A stretch of 64,000 nt of DNA from Desulfosoma caldarium (GCF_003751385.1 NZ_RJVA01000011.1:124001-188000), one strand, 5' to 3'. Counted from the first letter of the stretch, positions 26,798 through 35,716 are shown. Program-made: numbers and translations. The notes: generated by a model not told the origin, from the sequence alone.

Positions 26798-27841
26798 ATG
26801 AAACTGGGCATTGTGGGGCTGAGTAGATCCGGAAAAACCACCGTTTTCAACGCGCTGACGCAGCGCAGCGGCGAATCCGGTGCCGCTTCCGGCCGGGTTG
26901 TACCGGTTATGGGCGTTGTGCAGGTTCCCGATGCCCGCCTCGAATGGTTGACGGCCCTGTATCGGCCCCGCAAGACAACGCCGGCGCAGGTGACCTACAT
27001 GGACCTTCAAGGAATCGCTGGCGTTGCCGAAAAGAAAAAAGACTACATGGCTCTGTTGCTGACGCACATGCGGCCGGTAGAAGCGTTTCTTGTGGTGGTA
27101 CGTAATTTTTCCGATCCCATGCTCGGCGCACCGAACCCGGCTCGTGACCTTCGCGAATTGGAGGAGGAATTTCTCTTGGCCGATTTGGCCACGGTGGAAA
27201 AACGCCTGGAACGTATCGAGGCGGAAATGAAAAAAGGACGAAAAGCGGCCGCCATGGAAATGGAGCTCCTTCAGCGATGTGCCGAGCTGCTCAACCAGGA
27301 GAAGCCCTTACGAACGCAGCCCAGCCTAGCGACGGCGCCGGAACTCAGGGGCTACACGTTCCTGTCGGCCAAGCCGGTCCTCGTGATTGTCAACAACGAC
27401 GATGACACCGCCGATGTTCCCGAGGCTTTGAAAGGCATGGAGGACGTCCTGGTGGTTCGAGGGCGCCTGGAAATGGAAATGGCCCAACTCGGCGAAGCCG
27501 ATGCGGCCATTTTTCGCCAAGATTACGGCATCGGTGAATCGGCCATGGACCGTGTCATTCGGCGCTCTTTTCAGCTCCTTGGCCTTGGGACCTTCTTTAC
27601 GGTGGGAGAAGACGAAGTCAAGGCCTGGACGATTCCCTGTGGACTTCACGCCGTGGAAGCCGCCGGCGTGGTGCACTCGGACATGAAAAAGGGTTTTATT
27701 CGTGCGGAAGTGGTGGCCTACGAAGATCTCAAGAGAGTCGGCGACTATGCCGCCGCGCGAAAACAGGGCCTGGTTCGCCTCGAAGGCCGTGATTATCCGG
27801 TCAGAGATGGGGATATCATCCACTTTCGTTTCAATGTATGA
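26798..27841 (+). CDS. YchF/Obg-related GTPase with C-terminal TGS-like (DUF933) domain
   Basis: 347 residues. P-loop GLSRSGKTT near residue 8, switch II DLQG, then a coiled-coil-like helical insertion (LEEEFLLADLATVEKRLERIEAEMKKGRKAA) as in YchF. The C-terminal third (LGLGTFFTVGEDEVKAWTIPCG, SDMKKGFIRAEVVAYEDL, DYPVRDGDIIHFRFNV) is the TGS-like DUF933 domain. YchF proper has NVGKS in G1 and NxxE in G4; here G4 is NNDD, so nucleotide preference is uncertain. Start ATG 26798 has GAGAGG 7 nt upstream. Probably a YchF paralogue acting at the ribosome. Confidence 0.85.
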   Translation: MKLGIVGLSRSGKTTVFNALTQRSGESGAASGRVVPVMGVVQVPDARLEWLTALYRPRKTTPAQVTYMDLQGIAGVAEKKKDYMALLLTHMRPVEAFLVVVRNFSDPMLGAPNPARDLRELEEEFLLADLATVEKRLERIEAEMKKGRKAAAMEMELLQRCAELLNQEKPLRTQPSLATAPELRGYTFLSAKPVLVIVNNDDDTADVPEALKGMEDVLVVRGRLEMEMAQLGEADAAIFRQDYGIGESAMDRVIRRSFQLLGLGTFFTVGEDEVKAWTIPCGLHAVEAAGVVHSDMKKGFIRAEVVAYEDLKRVGDYAAARKQGLVRLEGRDYPVRDGDIIHFRFNV

Positions 27842-27865
27842 GGCATTCAAGGAGAATGAAGGATC

Positions 27866-28195
27866 GTGTTTTTCTTTATTGGAGGTATTCAGCCCAAGAC
27901 CAAGATGCTGGATGAGACCCCGCGTTTGTGTCCATCCTGTGGGCTGGCTCAAGCGCGCCTGAAACGCATCGACCATTACCTCAGTCTGTTTTTTGTTCCT
28001 CTTTTTCCAGTCAAAAAAGGTCAACCTTTGCTCATGTGCGATCGGTGCGGGTACGCGGCCCCACCGGAAGAGGGTTTTTATGGAAGGCCGACCGAGACGG
28101 CACCGCCACCGCCTGTGACGATTCGGTGTCCATCGTGCGGTCGAACCTTGGAACCTTCTTTTGCGTATTGCCCTTATTGTGGAAGAAAGGTATAA
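27866..28195 (+). CDS. Double zinc-ribbon hypothetical protein
   Basis: 109 residues with four CXXC knuckles: CPSC, CDRC, CPSC and CPYC, i.e. two zinc ribbons separated by a hydrophobic YLSLFFVPLFPVKKG segment and a Pro-rich linker (ETAPPPPVTI). Starts at GTG 27866 with AAGGA close upstream. Role unknown; such proteins often mediate protein or nucleic acid contacts. It is 24 nt after the YchF-like gene and likely in one operon with it. Confidence 0.7.
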   Translation: MFFFIGGIQPKTKMLDETPRLCPSCGLAQARLKRIDHYLSLFFVPLFPVKKGQPLLMCDRCGYAAPPEEGFYGRPTETAPPPPVTIRCPSCGRTLEPSFAYCPYCGRKV

Positions 28196-28249
28196 GCGGC
28201 TAGCCCTCACGGGCAGGTTGTCATTTCCCAAAGCCGGTGTGGAGTGTCG

Positions 28250-28993
28250 ATGAAAAACAAAGTAGATGCCAAAGGTAACATCATTTCCTTTCCCTCGATG
28301 GCGAAGCCCAATATCGAGGACATTTTTGCCGAGTTCCTTGCGGACCAAAAAAGGCGGCTGAAACCTCAGACATTTCGACGCTATGAGGAGGTCATCTCGC
28401 TGTTTCACACGTCGTTGAATCTTTACGGCTATCAGGAACTGCCCACGGCCGGGGAAAACACTTTGTATCGGCGCCTGGCGGACTATAAGGACCAGACCTT
28501 TTGCGTCATCTTCGGCCCCGAAAAGATTCCGTCTGGGGTTTCCACGTTTCTGACCTTTTTCATGATTCGCAAGGTCATGGCGTCGGAGTCGCTGTTGCGA
28601 GCGGCGGGAACGGTGACCAAGGCGCTCATGAAATGGCTGGTGTCCAAGGGTTACGCTCCAAAGGAGGAGGCTCGCAAGGCGATGGAGCTGGCCAGCGAGG
28701 CATCCCGGGAGCTTCCCGCCGCCGAACGACTGGCTCGGCTCCTTTACGACTTTTCCCAAACCCATCCGCCCCGCACCTGGCACGATGAGCTGGACGATTA
28801 CTTTGTCGTGGAAGAGATTCGGCCTGGTGTTCTTGTTCTTTCGGGCGTGACGATGGAAACCGGCCCTCTGGAGGTCAAGGTTCCGCGAATCATTACGGAC
28901 CATTGCAAGGTGGGTTGGCAGATTAACCTGCTGTTGGGCGAAACGCGAAGCGGCTGGAGAATTCTAGAGTCAGGAAACGTGTATCCCCTCTGA
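28250..28993 (+). CDS. Hypothetical protein with integrase-type SAM-like N-terminal domain
   Basis: 247 residues. Residues ~17-130 look like the core-binding (SAM-like) domain of tyrosine recombinases: IEDIFAEFLADQKRRLKPQTFRRYEEVISLFH then GVSTFLTFFMIRKVMASESLLRAAGTVTKALMKWLVSKGY. No R-H-R-Y catalytic domain follows. The C-terminal ~80 residues (YFVVEEIRPGVLVLSGV, GPLEVKVP, CKVGWQINLLLGETRSGWRILESGNVYP) form a beta-rich domain of unknown type. GGAG lies 5 nt before ATG 28250. It may be a host regulator that reuses a recombinase fold. Confidence 0.55.
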   Translation: MKNKVDAKGNIISFPSMAKPNIEDIFAEFLADQKRRLKPQTFRRYEEVISLFHTSLNLYGYQELPTAGENTLYRRLADYKDQTFCVIFGPEKIPSGVSTFLTFFMIRKVMASESLLRAAGTVTKALMKWLVSKGYAPKEEARKAMELASEASRELPAAERLARLLYDFSQTHPPRTWHDELDDYFVVEEIRPGVLVLSGVTMETGPLEVKVPRIITDHCKVGWQINLLLGETRSGWRILESGNVYPL

Positions 28994-29051
28994 TGGGCCA
29001 TCGGCGTTCTTTGACGCATTGAACCTTTCATGTCTGCCCGAGAAGCTTCGT

Positions 29052-29097
29052 TGTGGGAGCGATGCGAGCGGTGAAACCGCAGAGTGTCGCTCCCACA
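29052..29097. repeat. REP-like palindrome between convergent genes
   Basis: Perfect 11-bp outer stem TGTGGGAGCGA (29052-29062) / TCGCTCCCACA (29087-29097) enclosing a second stem GCGGT-GAA-ACCGC (29068-29080). It sits in the 323-nt gap between convergent genes and has no T-run. The TGTGGGAGCGA/TCGCTCCCACA arms resemble REP sequences known in Pseudomonas. Nothing else recognisable in the gap. Confidence 0.6.
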
Positions 29098-29316
29098 CAC
29101 TTGTGCCCTACAGACGTTCGAGAAAGATTTCGAGGACTCGGGTTTTGAGAAAAAGCCCTCGAATCCATAGCCCCCTCCACTTCCTGGAGCATCCGATGAC
29201 GCCACCGTGCCGTTCTGCGGCGTGCCTTTTCGGGCGGCCTGTGCCGAAAATGTGAAAGGGCTTCGAGGCAGGGCGCACCGTGCCCCGAAAAAATTCTCGT
29301 TGGCCATGGGCCCAGG

Positions 29317-30381
29317 TCATGATGCCAGACGCTTCATGGCCATGATTTTGTACAAGTCAAACGGATGAGCTGGCGGCGTTTTTTTCTGATCTTCCGGTTT
29401 GGATTCCAAGGCGATGGCTTCTTGAGGGCATGTGGGCACGCACACTCCGCAGCCGATGCACCGTTTTGAATCGATGTGGGCCGTCCCTTCCACCATGGAA
29501 ATGGCTTCCATCTGACAGCGCTCCACACAGGTCTCGCAGCCGATACAGTCCTCCGGGCGAACTCGAGCCCGATAATTGCTCGCCACATACTCGGAAGGCG
29601 TGGGAAGCTTTTTCAGGTTCTTAAGAATCTGGCAGCAGCAGCCGCAGCACAGACAAATATTCATCACTTTCTGAGCGTTGGACGGCTGAAGAACCAGGGC
29701 CTGTTCTTCGGCCATGTGCAAAATCCTCAGCGCCTCCTTTCGGTCAATGGGGCGTCCCAACCCGTTGTCTTCATAATATTGCGCTCCGGTGCCGAAGACC
29801 AGGCAGGTTTCAAGAGGGCGTTGGCAGCCTTTGCCCACCAGCGCGTGTTCTTTTCTGCAGATGCACGGCGCCACGACGATCTTGTCCTGTTCCTCGATGA
29901 TGCGGCGTGCTTCTTCATAGGGCATGACGTGCTGTTCTGGAGTGATGGAGCGGGGCAAGGGGATTGTGCGCAGCTGGGGCGTCTTTAGGGCCATACTTTC
30001 TTTGAAAAAGACCGGGATGTATTCGTTGACCAGAGCGATGAGTTCTTCATCCAGGGCATTCACGTGGTATTCCCAGATGCCAATGACGAACTGAGCCGCC
30101 ATGTAACGGACTTCCGTGTCTTTGCGCAAGCGAAAGATGAGGCCCTTGCGAGCCATTTCTTCCAATTTGGGTGCGAGCTCTTGGACGGGCATTTGGGCGC
30201 GTTCGGCAATAGCGTTCACCGGCTCAGGCTTCAAGGAAAGCAGCACGGCCAGTTGGGCTTCTTCGGGCGTGAAGAGCTTTTGTAGGATTTTCAATTCCAC
30301 GCCGGACTCTGTGCGAGGAAATCCTGCGGGCAGTCGGTCAAGATGGCGGGCGAGCCTTTCGTAGGCGTTGATGTCGTTCAT
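29317..30381 (-). CDS. 4Fe-4S protein with winged-helix-like N-terminus
   Basis: 354 residues. The N-terminal ~95 residues (AQLAVLLSLKPEPVNAIAERA, LEEMARKGLIFRLRK) form a winged-helix-like module. A middle Cys-rich part has APCICRKEHALVGKGC, PLETCLVFGTGAQYY and NICLCCGCCC. The C-terminus has two [4Fe-4S] motifs: CIGCETCVERCQMEA and CIGCGVCVPTCPQEA. It is a soluble electron-transfer or redox-sensing protein of a type common in sulfate reducers; its partner is unknown. Start ATG 30381 has AAGGAGA about 8 nt upstream; earlier in-frame starts lie in an unlike sequence. Confidence 0.85.
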   Translation of the reverse strand: MNDINAYERLARHLDRLPAGFPRTESGVELKILQKLFTPEEAQLAVLLSLKPEPVNAIAERAQMPVQELAPKLEEMARKGLIFRLRKDTEVRYMAAQFVIGIWEYHVNALDEELIALVNEYIPVFFKESMALKTPQLRTIPLPRSITPEQHVMPYEEARRIIEEQDKIVVAPCICRKEHALVGKGCQRPLETCLVFGTGAQYYEDNGLGRPIDRKEALRILHMAEEQALVLQPSNAQKVMNICLCCGCCCQILKNLKKLPTPSEYVASNYRARVRPEDCIGCETCVERCQMEAISMVEGTAHIDSKRCIGCGVCVPTCPQEAIALESKPEDQKKTPPAHPFDLYKIMAMKRLAS

Positions 30382-30611
30382 CGTCACGTCTCCTTTGTCT
30401 GTGAAACTTTGGGTTGAGCTTTGGATCAAAGCCCTTTCGCCATGGGCTGTCTTTCTGCCAGACACGCTGCCATTAGAAGGGGGCCCAGGTTCTGTCAAGC
30501 ACTTTTGGGGGAATACTGAGGAAGAGCCATTGAAAAGAGGCGCAGATTCTGTTAGCAGAGCGAGGCTTTTTCAGAAGATGCCGACGGTGAAAAAACCGAG
30601 GAGAGGTTTTC

Positions 30612-31973
30612 ATGAGTTTGCAGGGAAGTCCCGACGGTCTGCTCCATGAGGGAGCGATCACGGAGCCGTGGGAAGTGGTGCAGCAGGCTTTGGATAGCGT
30701 GCACCCGGCCGATGCCGCCGTGCTCTTGGCCCAATACAAACCGCAAGACATCGCTCACATCGTGGAGATTCTCGGCCCCCATCAGGTTTTGGCCGCCTTT
30801 GAGTTTCTTCCTTTTGAAGTGCAAAAAGAGACTTTGCCTCATCTGAGCCGAGATACCGTCGTTCGTCTGATTTCTTTGATGCGACCAGACGAAAGAGCCG
30901 ACCTGGTGGAGGAGCTGGACGAGGATTTTCAAGACCAGCTGCTTTCGCTGCTCATTAAGGCGGAACGGCAAAATCTCTTAAAGCTTCTTACCTATCCGGA
31001 AGAAAGCGCGGGAGCGTACATGACCACCGACTACGCTTCCCTCAAGGCCACCCAAACGGTTCGAGAGGCCTTGGACGAATTGCGCCTGCAGGCTCCCAAA
31101 AAAGAAACCATTTACTATGCCTATGTCGTGGATGCGTCGCGTCATTTGATCGGCATCCTGTCTCTTAGAGACCTCATCATGGCCCGGCCGGAAAGCACGG
31201 TGGAGCGCATCATGTCCCGCCAAGTCATTTCCGTTCCCGTCGACATGGACATTGAATTGGTGGCCAAGGAAATGCGGCATTACGACTTCTTGGCCATGCC
31301 CGTGGTGGACGATGAAAATCGCCTCGTCGGAATCATCACCTACGACGACATCTTTGACGTCATTACGGAAGAAGCTACAGAAGACATGTATCTGCTGGCC
31401 AGCCTGGACACCGATGAGCGGATTTCCTCGCCCATCATGCGCTCCGTCAAACTTCGCTCCCCATGGCTTTTTGTGAATCTGGGCACGGCCCTCATTGCGT
31501 CCTACACGGTGAGTCTGTTTTCGGAAACCATTGCGCATTTCGTCGTGCTGGCGTCTCTCATGCCCTTGGTGGCCGGTCTTGGAGGCAATGCTGGAACGCA
31601 GTCGCTGACCGTGGTCGTTCGCGCCCTTGCCCTGGGAGAGATTGAGGACAGGGGGAAGTGGATGGTCGTGCTCCGACAAATGACGGTGGGTTTGTTCAAT
31701 GGAGCGCTGTGCGGGGCACTGCTCGCCATGATCACTTTGGCATGGCATCACAATCCATGGCTTGCCCTGATCATGTGGCTGGCCATGATCTTCAACATGA
31801 TTGTGGCGGGGTGTTTGGGTGCGCTCGTTCCCATCATTTTGCGAAAACTCAAACTGGATCCCGCATTGGGATCCAGCATCTTTGTCACCGCGGCCACAGA
31901 CACGGGAGGCTTTTTCTTCTTTCTCGGGCTGGCGACCCTGTTCATGGACCGTATTCTGACCCACGGCGTCTGA
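30612..31973 (+). CDS. mgtE: Magnesium transporter MgtE
   Basis: 453 residues. N-terminal MgtE superhelical domain (LAQYKPQDIAHIVEILGPHQ), then a CBS pair (residues ~135-255: YPEESAGAYMTTDYASL, RIMSRQVISVPVDMD, AMPVVDDENRLVGIITYDDI) that gates the channel in response to Mg2+, and a five-segment membrane domain with PLVAGLGGNAGTQSLTVVVRALA, the ion-path signature. Inner-membrane Mg2+ channel/transporter. AGAGG lies 5 nt before ATG 30612. Confidence 0.95.
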   Translation: MSLQGSPDGLLHEGAITEPWEVVQQALDSVHPADAAVLLAQYKPQDIAHIVEILGPHQVLAAFEFLPFEVQKETLPHLSRDTVVRLISLMRPDERADLVEELDEDFQDQLLSLLIKAERQNLLKLLTYPEESAGAYMTTDYASLKATQTVREALDELRLQAPKKETIYYAYVVDASRHLIGILSLRDLIMARPESTVERIMSRQVISVPVDMDIELVAKEMRHYDFLAMPVVDDENRLVGIITYDDIFDVITEEATEDMYLLASLDTDERISSPIMRSVKLRSPWLFVNLGTALIASYTVSLFSETIAHFVVLASLMPLVAGLGGNAGTQSLTVVVRALALGEIEDRGKWMVVLRQMTVGLFNGALCGALLAMITLAWHHNPWLALIMWLAMIFNMIVAGCLGALVPIILRKLKLDPALGSSIFVTAATDTGGFFFFLGLATLFMDRILTHGV

Positions 31974-32096
31974 AACCAAGAAGCCTGCGCCCGTTCTCTT
32001 TAACTTTTGGGACCTTTCCGCAAACATTTGGCGAACGGTGCGCGCTTGAACACGTTCCCATCGATTGAGGCCTTGGAACCAATGTCCGCAGCGTAG

Positions 32097-33557
32097 CTAG
32101 TCGCCAAGCATCTCCTCATAGAGGGCCATGTAGGATCGCGCCGCTCGAGGCCAGCTGAAGTCCTCCCGCATGGCCCTTTGCCGTAGCCGGCGCCACGTTT
32201 CCGAGTCACGATAGGCTTCCAAGGCCGCCTTTAGGGCTTCGAGAAAAGCCTCCTTGGTGTGCTCATAAAATTTGAAGCCGGTGCCCATTTGGGGATTTTG
32301 AGCTGCGTCCACCACGGAATCGTCCAAACCTCCCGTGGCAGTCACAATAGGGATTGTTCCGTAACGCATACTGTACATTTGGTTCAGACCACAGGGTTCG
32401 TATCGAGAAGGCATGAGAAAGATGTCGGCCCCGGCTTCCAGTCGATGGGCCAGGGCTTCGTCAAAATCCAAGACCACACGAATACGGTCAGAATGACGCG
32501 ACTGGGCTTGGAGGAGAAGCCGTTCCAGGTGAGGGTCACCGGTGCCCAGGACGGCCAGGCACACGGAAAGCTCCATCATGTCGTCCAACGCCTCCAGAAT
32601 CAGATCGATGCCTTTTTGATGCACCAGACGGCTGACCACCACGCACAAAGGATCTTGACGAACCGACGCAGGAAACTCGAGCTCTTCGAGGACTTTTTCC
32701 TTGCACACGCGCTTGCCGTCCAATTGCTCGGCATCAAAAGGCGCTGGAATATAGGGGTCGTGGGATGGATTCCATCGCGTGGTGTCGATGCCGTTCAGGA
32801 TGCCGATGAGGTCGTTCCGGCGACGGCGCAGGAGACCATCCAGGCCAAAGCCCTGTTTGGGGTCAAGAATTTCCCTGGCATACTTTGGGCTCACGGTGGA
32901 AATGCGATCACTGTAGGCAATCCCGGCCTTGAGGAAGTTGCATTGACCGAAGAATTCCATGCCCTCGATGGTGTAGGCTTCCAGAGGAAGCCCTGTGAGG
33001 CCGAAATAGCTTTCCGGAAAGAGGCCTTGATGGGCAAGGTTGTGGATGGTGAGCAACGTGCGGACGCGAGAAAAGGCGGCGTCGTAGCGCCAGTGAAAGT
33101 AATGGTAGGCGGCTGCGCAGGCTGTTTGCCAGTCGTGCAGGTGAACGATGTGGGGAATCCAGTCCAGATGTTTGCACAGGGCGTAGAGAGAACGAGAAAA
33201 AGTGATGAAGCGTTCCGCGTTGTCTTCGTAGTCGCCGCGAAGGGGATGCACGTAGAGATGAGGGCGGTGAAAGAATTCATCCTTTTCCATGAAATAGACG
33301 GGGTATGGCGACGGTCCCAACCATTGCCAAAAATGCACATGGTACGTATGCACGCCCACGGAGATGGGAATCCACTCGGCCACAACCTTGAGGGCGTCAG
33401 GGGTGCGTTCGACGGACGGGTAAAGCGGCAGAAAGAGCCGCACGTCGCAGCCCTGGGCACTGAGAGCCTCGGGCAGAGATGCGGCCACATCGGCCAGGCC
33501 GCCCGTCTTGGCAAAAGGGATGGCTTCCGAAGCGCAGAAAAGAATTTTCAGCGACAT
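32097..33557 (-). CDS. glgA: Glycogen synthase (ADP-glucose, GT5)
   Basis: 486 residues. Begins MSLKILFCASEAIPFAKTGG, including the ADP-glucose-binding KTGGLADV loop; also HNLAHQG, STVSPKYAREI, IGILNGIDTTRWNP, VVSRLVHQKGIDLI and the C-terminal ExxxxxxE region MPSRYEPCGLNQMYSMRYG. It adds glucose from ADP-glucose to growing alpha-1,4-glucan. No other glycogen gene lies next to it. GGGAG is 5 nt upstream of the start. Convergent with mgtE over a 123-nt gap. Confidence 0.95.
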   Translation of the reverse strand: MSLKILFCASEAIPFAKTGGLADVAASLPEALSAQGCDVRLFLPLYPSVERTPDALKVVAEWIPISVGVHTYHVHFWQWLGPSPYPVYFMEKDEFFHRPHLYVHPLRGDYEDNAERFITFSRSLYALCKHLDWIPHIVHLHDWQTACAAAYHYFHWRYDAAFSRVRTLLTIHNLAHQGLFPESYFGLTGLPLEAYTIEGMEFFGQCNFLKAGIAYSDRISTVSPKYAREILDPKQGFGLDGLLRRRRNDLIGILNGIDTTRWNPSHDPYIPAPFDAEQLDGKRVCKEKVLEELEFPASVRQDPLCVVVSRLVHQKGIDLILEALDDMMELSVCLAVLGTGDPHLERLLLQAQSRHSDRIRVVLDFDEALAHRLEAGADIFLMPSRYEPCGLNQMYSMRYGTIPIVTATGGLDDSVVDAAQNPQMGTGFKFYEHTKEAFLEALKAALEAYRDSETWRRLRQRAMREDFSWPRAARSYMALYEEMLGD

Positions 33558-33646
33558 GGGTGTCTCCCGAGCGTGAAAGGTTTTGGCGTGAACGGCTCAA
33601 AATGTTTATCATGAGAAACTGAAGTTGCCCAGGTGTGTTTGACGAG

Positions 33647-34663
33647 ATGCCTATCCTGAAAGGGGATTTCTTGGACACCATCGATCGGCGCCTTTTGGAC
33701 CAGATCCAACGCTCTTTTCCCATCGAGGAATGCCCTTATGCCGTGTTGGCAGAAAGGCTTGGGCTTCGAGAAGATGAGGTGATTTGGCGCATTGAAAGCC
33801 TCAAGGCCAGGCGGATGGTCCGTCAGATCAGCGCCATCTTCAACACGGGGGCCCTTGGCTACCAAAGCAGCCTGGTGGCCATGGCCGTGCCCACATCTTA
33901 TGTGGAACGGGCGGCCGAGGCGGTGAACGCTTATCCGGGAGTGAGCCACAATTACCTTCGACCGGCACCGTTTAACCTGTGGTTTACCATTGCGGTGCCT
34001 CCCGGAAAGAGTTTGAACGAGGTTGTGGCCCGGCTGAGCCATGAGGCCGGAGGATGGCCGACCCTTATTTTGCCTGCGGTCAAAAAATACAAACTGGCCG
34101 TGGTGCTGGATGTTTTGGAAGATGGCGAAACCGACCTCGTTTCCACCGAGTTGTCGGAAATTTCTTTGGAAGGCGCCCAGGGCTTTCAGGTGAGCGAACG
34201 AAACATAAGGCTGGTGCGATGCCTTCAGGAAGATTTACCCCTGGAGTCCCGGCCCTTTCACAGCATGGCGCAGCATCTGAACATGGGCGGTGACGATCTG
34301 ATGGCCCTCATTCGCCAATGGCTCGCTCGCCACTGGATCCGGCGTTTCGCTGCCGTGCTGAATCACCGGCAGGTGGGCTTTGGTGCCAACGGCATGGTGG
34401 TCTGGCAATGCGACCCTTTGCGAATCGACCATGCGGGAACCATTCTGGCGGCGTTTCCCGAAGTCAGCCATTGCTACCAGCGGCCGGCCCATTCCCAATG
34501 GCCTTACAATCTCTACGCCATGATCCATGGAAAAACCGAAGAGGAGTGTCACCAAATCGCCCATAGACTTGCAGAGGCCGTTGATCTCGGCCAATATCGC
34601 ATCCTTTTCAGCACACGAGAATTCAAAAAAATTCGACTCAAACTCTTTTGGAATGAGCCATGA
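33647..34663 (+). CDS. Sirohaem decarboxylase, AhbA-AhbB fusion (Lrp/AsnC-like tandem)
   Basis: 338 residues formed of two Lrp/AsnC-like units, each with a winged-helix (DTIDRRLLDQIQRSFP; RNIRLVRCLQEDLPL) and a RAM-like domain. The signatures HNYLRPAPFNLWFTI and HCYQRPAHSQWPYNLYAMIHG are those of AhbA/AhbB/NirDLGH, which decarboxylate sirohaem to 12,18-didecarboxysirohaem in the alternative haem pathway of sulfate reducers, denitrifiers and archaea. The two subunits are usually separate; here they are fused. Start is ATG 33647 or GTG 33635; neither has an ideal ribosome site. The stop overlaps an ATG of the next gene. Confidence 0.88.
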   Translation: MPILKGDFLDTIDRRLLDQIQRSFPIEECPYAVLAERLGLREDEVIWRIESLKARRMVRQISAIFNTGALGYQSSLVAMAVPTSYVERAAEAVNAYPGVSHNYLRPAPFNLWFTIAVPPGKSLNEVVARLSHEAGGWPTLILPAVKKYKLAVVLDVLEDGETDLVSTELSEISLEGAQGFQVSERNIRLVRCLQEDLPLESRPFHSMAQHLNMGGDDLMALIRQWLARHWIRRFAAVLNHRQVGFGANGMVVWQCDPLRIDHAGTILAAFPEVSHCYQRPAHSQWPYNLYAMIHGKTEEECHQIAHRLAEAVDLGQYRILFSTREFKKIRLKLFWNEP

Positions 34664-34677
34664 CAGGAGCTTCGTTC

Positions 34678-35013
34678 ATGGAAGATCGCCAAGAATACGA
34701 ACGCCGCAAAAAAGCCATTTTCGATCAAATGTCTCCGCGCGGCCAACAGCGCATTTTGAGAATGGGCTATGAAAACTGGGACCCTTTTCAGGAACCCAAG
34801 GACCCTCGGGAACAAATCCGCAGCGCCACGGCCCTGCAAGCCGGCATGATTCTGGCGGAGTTCTTTCAAAGCCAGGAGCAGGATGAGCGGCTGCGTAGAC
34901 ACCACAAGGAACTGCTAGATCTGTGTCGTGGTTTGCTGCGCCAAGACCCGAGGGCCATGGCTGTCAAGGCGTTTTGCTGCTGGTTTGAACGCACGCGATG
35001 GGAAAGAGGCTGA
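34678..35013 (+). CDS. Hypothetical protein co-encoded with sirohaem decarboxylase
   Basis: 111 residues beginning MEDRQEYERRKKAIFDQMSP and containing RILRMGYENWDPFQEPKDPREQI and a charged helical C-terminus. AGGAGC is 7-8 nt before ATG 34678; an ATG at 34660 overlaps the preceding stop but is less well placed. Soluble, helical, no recognised domain. The tight spacing suggests it is co-expressed with the Ahb fusion. Confidence 0.6.
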   Translation: MEDRQEYERRKKAIFDQMSPRGQQRILRMGYENWDPFQEPKDPREQIRSATALQAGMILAEFFQSQEQDERLRRHHKELLDLCRGLLRQDPRAMAVKAFCCWFERTRWERG

Positions 35014-35212
35014 AAGGTTTGGGTCGCAAAGACCTGCGGAGTCTGCCTCCAAGGGGGCATGACGCCAAAGGGCATCGCCGGTAAGAGCCGGACCGACAAT
35101 AGCTTTTGAAGGACCGGCACCCGTTGTGAGACAGAATTCCCCGCGCGACGCTCTCACTCGGTGACTGCGCAAGATCCCTTCAAGGCCATTTTCGAGGAGG
35201 CTGCGCGCATTT

Positions 35213-35716
35213 TCAGGATGTGCTTTGGCAAGGCCGAAGCTCGATCAATTCATCGGGGGTCAAGTCCCGAACTTTAACGATGCGCAGGTGATAGTAAAGA
35301 TCCTTTCCGGCCAGCGGATGATTGAAATCCAAAACGATGCCGTCGGCATCTTTCGACCGAACGTAATAGCAGTATTGCGCGCCCGTGCGGTCATTGGAAG
35401 CCACCACCCATTTACCAGGCTGCAGTGTTCGACCCTGAGGAAATTCTTCGTAGGAGCGGCGCTTCACCTGGCGAGGATCATAGGGGCCAAAGGCTTCTTC
35501 AGCGGGAATGACAAACTCAAGCGTTTCCCCGGGCTTGTGTCCCAGCAGGCGGGATTCCAGAGCCGGCAGAACGTGACCGTAACCGACGGCGAAATTCAGC
35601 GCTGCCGGTTCATCTCCCCCAAGAACCACGGTTCCATCTTCAAGGGTTACATGGTATTCCACAACGACCCAGCGGTCTTTAAAAACCTCCAGCGGCTCTT
35701 CCAAAGCCGAAATCAC
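35213..35716 (-). CDS. FKBP-type peptidyl-prolyl isomerase, SlyD-like
   Basis: 167 residues. VVVEYHVTLEDGTVV, LNFAVGYGHVLPALESRLLG, PGETLEFVIPAEEAFGPYDP (start of the insert-in-flap domain), and VLDFNHPLAGKDLYYHLRIVKV are diagnostic of SlyD-type FKBPs, cytosolic prolyl isomerase/chaperones. The metal-binding His-rich tail of SlyD is absent. GTG start with GGAGAGG 5 nt upstream. Confidence 0.93.
   Translation of the reverse strand: MISALEEPLEVFKDRWVVVEYHVTLEDGTVVLGGDEPAALNFAVGYGHVLPALESRLLGHKPGETLEFVIPAEEAFGPYDPRQVKRRSYEEFPQGRTLQPGKWVVASNDRTGAQYCYYVRSKDADGIVLDFNHPLAGKDLYYHLRIVKVRDLTPDELIELRPCQSTS

Noticed and set aside
27326-28903. 525-codon minus-strand open frame
   Set aside because: It is antisense to three well-supported genes (YchF-like, zinc ribbon, SAM-like) and has no recognisable motif.
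30978-32027. 349-codon minus-strand open frame opposite mgtE
   Set aside because: Very His/Gln/Gly-rich translation typical of antisense frames; mgtE is certain.
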